A DNA stretch of 62,972 nt, taken from Macrophomina tecta (taxonomy: Eukaryota > Ascomycota > Dothideomycetes > Botryosphaeriales > Botryosphaeriaceae). Under the pieces are notes generated by a model, which searched no databases, had not been told where the DNA came from, and saw only the letters and a list, made by a program, of their open reading frames with translations. The stretch is from assembly GCA_024180945.1 (NCBI GenBank), contig JAKSGN010000011.1, positions 1-62,972 of the forward strand, written 5' to 3'. Made by a program: the position numbers and the translations under genes. This document shows, one piece after another, positions 59,110 through 62,972 of the stretch (its first letter is position 1; each line of letters opens with the position of its first letter).

Positions 59110-61496
59110 ACAAGATGATGGACGATTTCATGGTCCGCGGCAGCGACAGCCCGATGCAGTGGTTTTTGGATTTGCGGGCGTATGGTATGAAGATTCATTT
59201 CAACACAACGGCGAAAGGGCACGTCGGGTGGAGGGATAGAGATGTGTTGGAGTACAAGAACATATCGTTCAGCATGGCGCAGTTCCGCGGGATGGTACAC
59301 GGTTTGGCGCAGACGACGGCGCAGGTGTTGGTCGAGGATTTGTTGTTTTGCAAAAGCCGGCGGGAGGTGCCCGCGGTGCCGTGGCATTCGATGCATGACG
59401 ACCCGACAAACGGCCGTCGAGGGTGGAATTTTTTGCAGGATCAGCGCAACAGATTCCCCGTGGACGGGAGGTCGTGGTTGTTCGAGCAGATTATGCAGAA
59501 CGGCGCGGTCAGAAAGCGGTTCACCCGGCAGGGGACGGCGTCGGGGTTGAGCCGCGAGGCGGTATCGGATTGGATGAGCCGGGTTGCGGCGTTTAAGGAA
59601 AAGTTATTGGTGTTGATGCACATAACGGGCGGGCAGCCGGCGAGAGGGCCGGAGATATTAAGCATCAGGCACAGCAACACGGCGGAGGCGGGGCACCGGC
59701 ATATTTTCATCGAAGACGGGATGGTCGTGTTTGTTACGCGGTATCACAAGGGGTACGCGTTGCAGGGAGATGTCAAGATCATTCACCGGTATTTACCGCG
59801 CGAGGTGGGCGAGTTGTTGGTGTGGTATTTGTGGTTGGTTTTGCCGTTTCAGCAGAGAATTGAGGTGTTGATACGAGGCAAGCAGCAGCAGGGGCAGCGG
59901 CAGGGGCAGCAGCAGGAGCAACAGCAGGAGCAACAGCAGGAGCAGCAGCAGGAGCAACAGCAGCAGGAGCAGGAGCAGTCGCCGCCGTTGTCCGCGCATT
60001 TATGGGCAGCCGAGCCCGGGGGCAAGAAGTGGACGACGGAGCGGATGAGACAGGCGATTAAGCGGGAGACAGCAGCGGGGTTAGGGCATGAAGTCACGGT
60101 GCGGGCGTATCGTGATATCGCGATAGCAATCAGCAGGCAGTGGATCCGCGGGCCGACGGCGTTCAGGCAGGACGATGGAGAGGGAGACGATAGCGAGCAG
60201 CGGCAGGATGAGGACGGCATGGCGGCGGCGATCGCGGACGCGCAGGCAGGGCACACGTCGCACGTGGCGGGAATCGTATATGCGAGGGGAATCATGGAGC
60301 AGTTGGGGTGGGTGGCAGAACGAAGGCAGCAGTTCCGGGCGTGCAGCGTCGATTGGCACCGATTTTTAGGATTCGAACCGACGGGTCAGGCAGACGAGCG
60401 GAACGAGGCGGCGGATAGCAAGGCGACGAGCAAAAAGCGCAAGCGGTGCCCGTTCGAGGAGGAGGCGGAAGAGGAGCGGTTGGATCGTTGGATCCGGTTA
60501 AACAAGATGAATGCCGAGGAACAGTTGCGGCAGTTGGTGGGTAAGGAGGCGGTTTTCCGCAGCGTGCAGGAGCCGGCATTGGATGCGATCAAGGCAGGGC
60601 ACAGCCCCGTGGTGGCAGTGATGCCGACGGGGGCGGGCAAGAGCGTGTTATTCACATTGCCGGCGTGGGCAGAACCCGGTGGCACGACAGTAGTAGTGGT
60701 GCCGTTGAAGTCGTTGCGGAAGGATATGAAGCGGCGGTGCGATGAGGCGGGGGTGCGGTGCGCGGTATGGGGCGGCAGGCGGCAGGCGGATGCGGAGTCG
60801 ATCGTGTTGGTGACGCCGGAGGCGGCGGTGGGCGGGGAGTTCGGGACGTTTTTAAAGCGCATCAGGCGGACGAGGCAGTTGGACCGTATCGTGGTGGACG
60901 AATGTCACGTCGTGTTGAACGATAGGGTGGATTTTCGGAAGCATTTGCAGCAGTTGGGCAAGTTGGCGGGAGTAGAGACGCAGATGATATTATTAACGGC
61001 GACATTGCCGGCGGCGGAGGAGAGCAGGTTGTATAAAAGGATGGGATGGAGGGCGGACGAGGTAAAGATGTTTAGGGGGTCGACGGTGCGGAAGAACGTG
61101 CGGTATCGGGTGGTTGGCAGGAAGGAGAGTAGTAGGAAGGAGCAGGAGGATTTGGTAGCGGAGTTAGTGGATCGGGAGTTGAGGGCGTCGGCGGAGGGGA
61201 AAGTAGTAGTTTATTGCAAGACGCGGGGGGAGGTGGAGCGGTTGGCGAAAGCAGGCCGGTTCGCGTGCGAGGAATTCCGGGCAGACATGAGCGAGCGGCG
61301 AAAGGACGAGGTGTTGGAGGATTTCCGAGTGGGTAGAGAACGGGTGGTAGTGGCGACGAGCGCGTTGGGGATGGGGATCGATATACCGGGCATCAGGTTG
61401 ATCGTGCACGCGGGCGAGCCGCGTAGCATGATGGACCAAACCGAAAGGAGTGAATCGACCGTTATAAGGGTCGATTCAGGTCCCATACAAAATTAA
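59097..61496 (+). CDS. TLH copy C, ORF2: tyrosine-recombinase-like domain plus truncated RecQ helicase
   Basis: 799 residues counted from 59097. The frame is open from 59034 and the first ATG is 59115. Residues 170-400 have tyrosine-recombinase landmarks: TGGQPARGPEIL with R183, HKGY with K218, RAYRDIAIAI with R336/R339, and GHTSHVAGIVY with H386 and Y395, nine residues apart as in known recombinases. A Gln/Glu tract (263-294) and a 47-residue loop interrupt it. A basic SKKRKR (445-450) precedes a RecQ-like helicase: FRSVQEPAL, motif I MPTGAGKS (509-516), DECH (601-604), LTATLP (633-638) and motif V TSALGMGIDIPGIR (754-767). Motif VI is absent. At 61436 the gene fuses to a 47-bp repeat, adding 19 foreign residues before TAA. 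The helicase is probably inactive; the recombinase-like part is complete. It is un-mutated by RIP. Confidence 0.85.
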   Translation: MQWVNKMMDDFMVRGSDSPMQWFLDLRAYGMKIHFNTTAKGHVGWRDRDVLEYKNISFSMAQFRGMVHGLAQTTAQVLVEDLLFCKSRREVPAVPWHSMHDDPTNGRRGWNFLQDQRNRFPVDGRSWLFEQIMQNGAVRKRFTRQGTASGLSREAVSDWMSRVAAFKEKLLVLMHITGGQPARGPEILSIRHSNTAEAGHRHIFIEDGMVVFVTRYHKGYALQGDVKIIHRYLPREVGELLVWYLWLVLPFQQRIEVLIRGKQQQGQRQGQQQEQQQEQQQEQQQEQQQQEQEQSPPLSAHLWAAEPGGKKWTTERMRQAIKRETAAGLGHEVTVRAYRDIAIAISRQWIRGPTAFRQDDGEGDDSEQRQDEDGMAAAIADAQAGHTSHVAGIVYARGIMEQLGWVAERRQQFRACSVDWHRFLGFEPTGQADERNEAADSKATSKKRKRCPFEEEAEEERLDRWIRLNKMNAEEQLRQLVGKEAVFRSVQEPALDAIKAGHSPVVAVMPTGAGKSVLFTLPAWAEPGGTTVVVVPLKSLRKDMKRRCDEAGVRCAVWGGRRQADAESIVLVTPEAAVGGEFGTFLKRIRRTRQLDRIVVDECHVVLNDRVDFRKHLQQLGKLAGVETQMILLTATLPAAEESRLYKRMGWRADEVKMFRGSTVRKNVRYRVVGRKESSRKEQEDLVAELVDRELRASAEGKVVVYCKTRGEVERLAKAGRFACEEFRADMSERRKDEVLEDFRVGRERVVVATSALGMGIDIPGIRLIVHAGEPRSMMDQTERSESTVIRVDSGPIQN
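59883..59978 (+). repeat. CAG-rich tract encoding Gln/Glu repeats
   Basis: CAGCAGGAGCAA-like units encode Gln/Glu repeats at residues 263-294 of ORF2. In TLH copy A the equivalent tract is mutated to TAG/TAA triplets and is the insertion point of element A. Confidence 0.88.
61437..61483. repeat. One 47-bp TLH repeat between copies C and D
   Basis: This single unit is identical to the majority unit of the seven-copy array, with intact 10-bp arms and GTTATAAG spacer. It begins right after ATGGAC of the helicase gene. Confidence 0.96.
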
Positions 61497-61882
61497 GGTT
61501 TAGGGTTAGGGTTACGAGTACGGTCGATTGAGTACGGTCGATTCAGAAAAAAGATGTCGGATTCGCGTTAAATTAAGATATGTTGCAGAGCGCGGTTAGG
61601 CGATAAGAATTTTTGCGTATGACATGCCCGCCCGATCGCGTGTTCGAGCGTAATTTGGCAGTTGGGGTAAGTTAGGGTAAGGTTGATGGGGTAAGAGCGG
61701 CCCGAGCGCGGTAGTGGTTAAAGAGCGCGCATTCGCCGGGTAGGCACGCAGCGCGCGAACGTGCAGCAGGCGCCGAGTCAGAGAGTTAAGAGCAAGGGTT
61801 AAAGTAGTTAGTTCGATAGCAAAGGGTGGTTTCCCGCATCAACGCAGCGAAAGAATAAGCAGATAGCAGCGAAATAACGAGC
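61484..61882 (+). promoter_or_regulatory. 5' leader of TLH copy D
   Basis: This is identical by eye to 57073-57471, including the telomere-like tract at 61497-61514 and the two 14-bp half-site segments. Confidence 0.6.
61497..61514 (+). repeat. Interstitial telomere-like tract in TLH copy D leader
   Basis: GGTTTAGGGTTAGGGTTA lies at the same leader position as in copies A, B and C. Confidence 0.9.
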
Positions 61883-62972
61883 ATGCAGCAAGCGCAAGTC
61901 AACATGGCCGAAACAGCGGAGTATTTTCATCATTTAGGGTTAGGAGAATTTGGAGTCGTCGTGTGCAAGGAGTGCCGGCACGCGGTGTGGCCGGATCAGG
62001 TGGCAGGGCATTTGCAGGGCAGACATCACGGCATCAGCGGAAAGAACGCAGAGGCGATCGCGGAGGAGGTCGTGGCGTTTGCCGGATTAATCAGGTCCCC
62101 CGGAGAATTTCAGGCGCCCGCAGGCATCGACAGGCCGATCCCGGAGTTGCCGTTGCATCAGGACGGGTTAATGTGCGAGTTACAGCCCGACGGGTGCCGG
62201 TATATTTGCCGGGACAGAATGACGATGAAGAAGCATTGGCGCATCGAGCATCAGTGGTCGGCCGGCAGCCGAAAGGGCGGGTCGGGCAAGAGCAAGGGCG
62301 AGCGGGTCGAGAGGCGGTTTCAGGAAGCAGTGAGGCGGGTGCATTGTCAGCGATTTTTCACGAGCCGGCACGGATCGCAGTATTTCGAGGTGCAGCAACC
62401 GGCAGAGGAAGAGAATGGAACGCGCGAAGACGGCAACGGCGGCAGCAACGATAGTAGCAGGGACACGTGGACGCGGGCGTGGCAGCAGATGCAGGCCCGG
62501 TTCGAGCAGGCCGAGAAGGAGGCAGCCGCCGTCGTTCAGGACGCCGAGAGGGATCAGGCGAACCCGTGGTTGGAGCGGACGCAGTGGCAGAAGTATTTGG
62601 CCGGCAAGAACCGCGAGGATTTGTCGCGGTGCATCGTCAAGCCGGGCGGCGAGGAGGACGAAAAGAAGAACAGACGATGGAAGCCCGCCGATAAGGAAAA
62701 AGACGATCCGAACGAGCCGATCGAGACGGCCGTGTGGCAGGCGATGGAGGACGTTGCCCGCATTAGTCAGGAGAGCGTGGCGAAGCGGGCGGGCGTGTCG
62801 ATGCGGATGCAGGCGATCAGGACGGAGAAGCATCAGACCCGATATCAGCCGTTGCAGCCGTATATGGACGAGGAATCGATCAAGGACCGTGCCCGGTCGT
62901 GGGAGCAGGTGTTGATGTTTTTTATGCGGACGCAGCGGCAGCACGATTGGGACAGCCCGGCGTACAAATTCA
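61883..62972 (+). CDS. TLH copy D, ORF1 (partial at window edge): OrsD-type zinc-finger protein
   Basis: This is the first 363 codons of a second copy of the OrsD-finger ORF, offset exactly 4411 bp from copy C and identical to it as far as I can read: fingers C28/C31/H43/H48 and C98/C105/H118/H123, then CQRFF. It is cut by the window end before the acidic region. The lack of any RIP difference from C implies a very recent duplication, or an assembly duplication. Whether D has a complete helicase cannot be seen. Confidence 0.87.
   Translation, partial: MQQAQVNMAETAEYFHHLGLGEFGVVVCKECRHAVWPDQVAGHLQGRHHGISGKNAEAIAEEVVAFAGLIRSPGEFQAPAGIDRPIPELPLHQDGLMCELQPDGCRYICRDRMTMKKHWRIEHQWSAGSRKGGSGKSKGERVERRFQEAVRRVHCQRFFTSRHGSQYFEVQQPAEEENGTREDGNGGSNDSSRDTWTRAWQQMQARFEQAEKEAAAVVQDAERDQANPWLERTQWQKYLAGKNREDLSRCIVKPGGEEDEKKNRRWKPADKEKDDPNEPIETAVWQAMEDVARISQESVAKRAGVSMRMQAIRTEKHQTRYQPLQPYMDEESIKDRARSWEQVLMFFMRTQRQHDWDSPAYKF

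Noticed and set aside
59793..60295. Poly-Leu and poly-Cys minus-strand frames opposite the Gln/Glu tract
   Set aside because: They are the complement of CAG repeats.

Overview
The window looks like the subtelomere of a filamentous ascomycete (Pezizomycotina). The evidence is short tracts of TTAGGG telomere repeat, telomere-linked RecQ-type helicase genes with OrsD-type zinc fingers, Ty3/gypsy chromoviruses, and a clear repeat-induced point mutation (RIP) signature. From about 0.8 to 56.7 kb CpA and TpG have become TpA on both strands, so Gln and Trp codons are TAG/TAA, while CpG is comparatively spared. No tRNA or rRNA gene, CRISPR array or ordinary housekeeping gene was found.

Layout. 1-796 is a little-mutated chromovirus LTR. 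797-7543 is a minus-strand chromovirus (D). 7544-12469 is the 3' part of a plus-strand one (E). 12.65-18.83 kb is a RIP-dead telomere-linked helicase (TLH) of a divergent family (F). 18848-26397 is a second gypsy family (Gypsy-2) with a cut-off right LTR. 26400-29337 is a RIP-dead TLH (copy A) of the same family as the intact genes. It is interrupted by minus-strand element A (29338-54604), which hosts a solo LTR (34866-35653) and minus-strand element B (36082-52415). B in turn hosts full-length plus-strand element C (37930-46301) and a copia-like solo LTR (51213-52007). Target-site duplications resolve most of these nestings. 54605-56743 is three 47-bp repeats plus RIP-dead TLH copy B. From 56744 the mutation stops abruptly: seven 47-bp repeats, un-mutated TLH copy C (57073-61436), one 47-bp repeat, and TLH copy D running off the window edge and identical to C where it can be read.

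The most interesting system is the TLH element. Its two reading frames encode OrsD-type zinc fingers, then a domain carrying the landmarks of a tyrosine recombinase (Arg, Lys, Arg, His, and a Tyr exactly nine residues after the His), then a RecQ-like helicase. The 47-bp repeat in front of every copy contains a perfect 10-bp inverted repeat around an 8-bp asymmetric spacer, the geometry of a tyrosine-recombinase crossover site such as loxP. Four TLH units begin at the same phase of this repeat, and in each case they are fused directly to a sequence that has lost its distal part (two LTRs, two older TLH copies). I infer an element that is repeatedly stacked onto chromosome ends, possibly using its own recombinase; nested insertion with the remainder outside the window is the main alternative.

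A second result is that both gypsy families carry, between pol and the 3' LTR, a conserved antisense gene. It has one intron in the same phase in every copy and would encode about 220-240 residues of unknown function.
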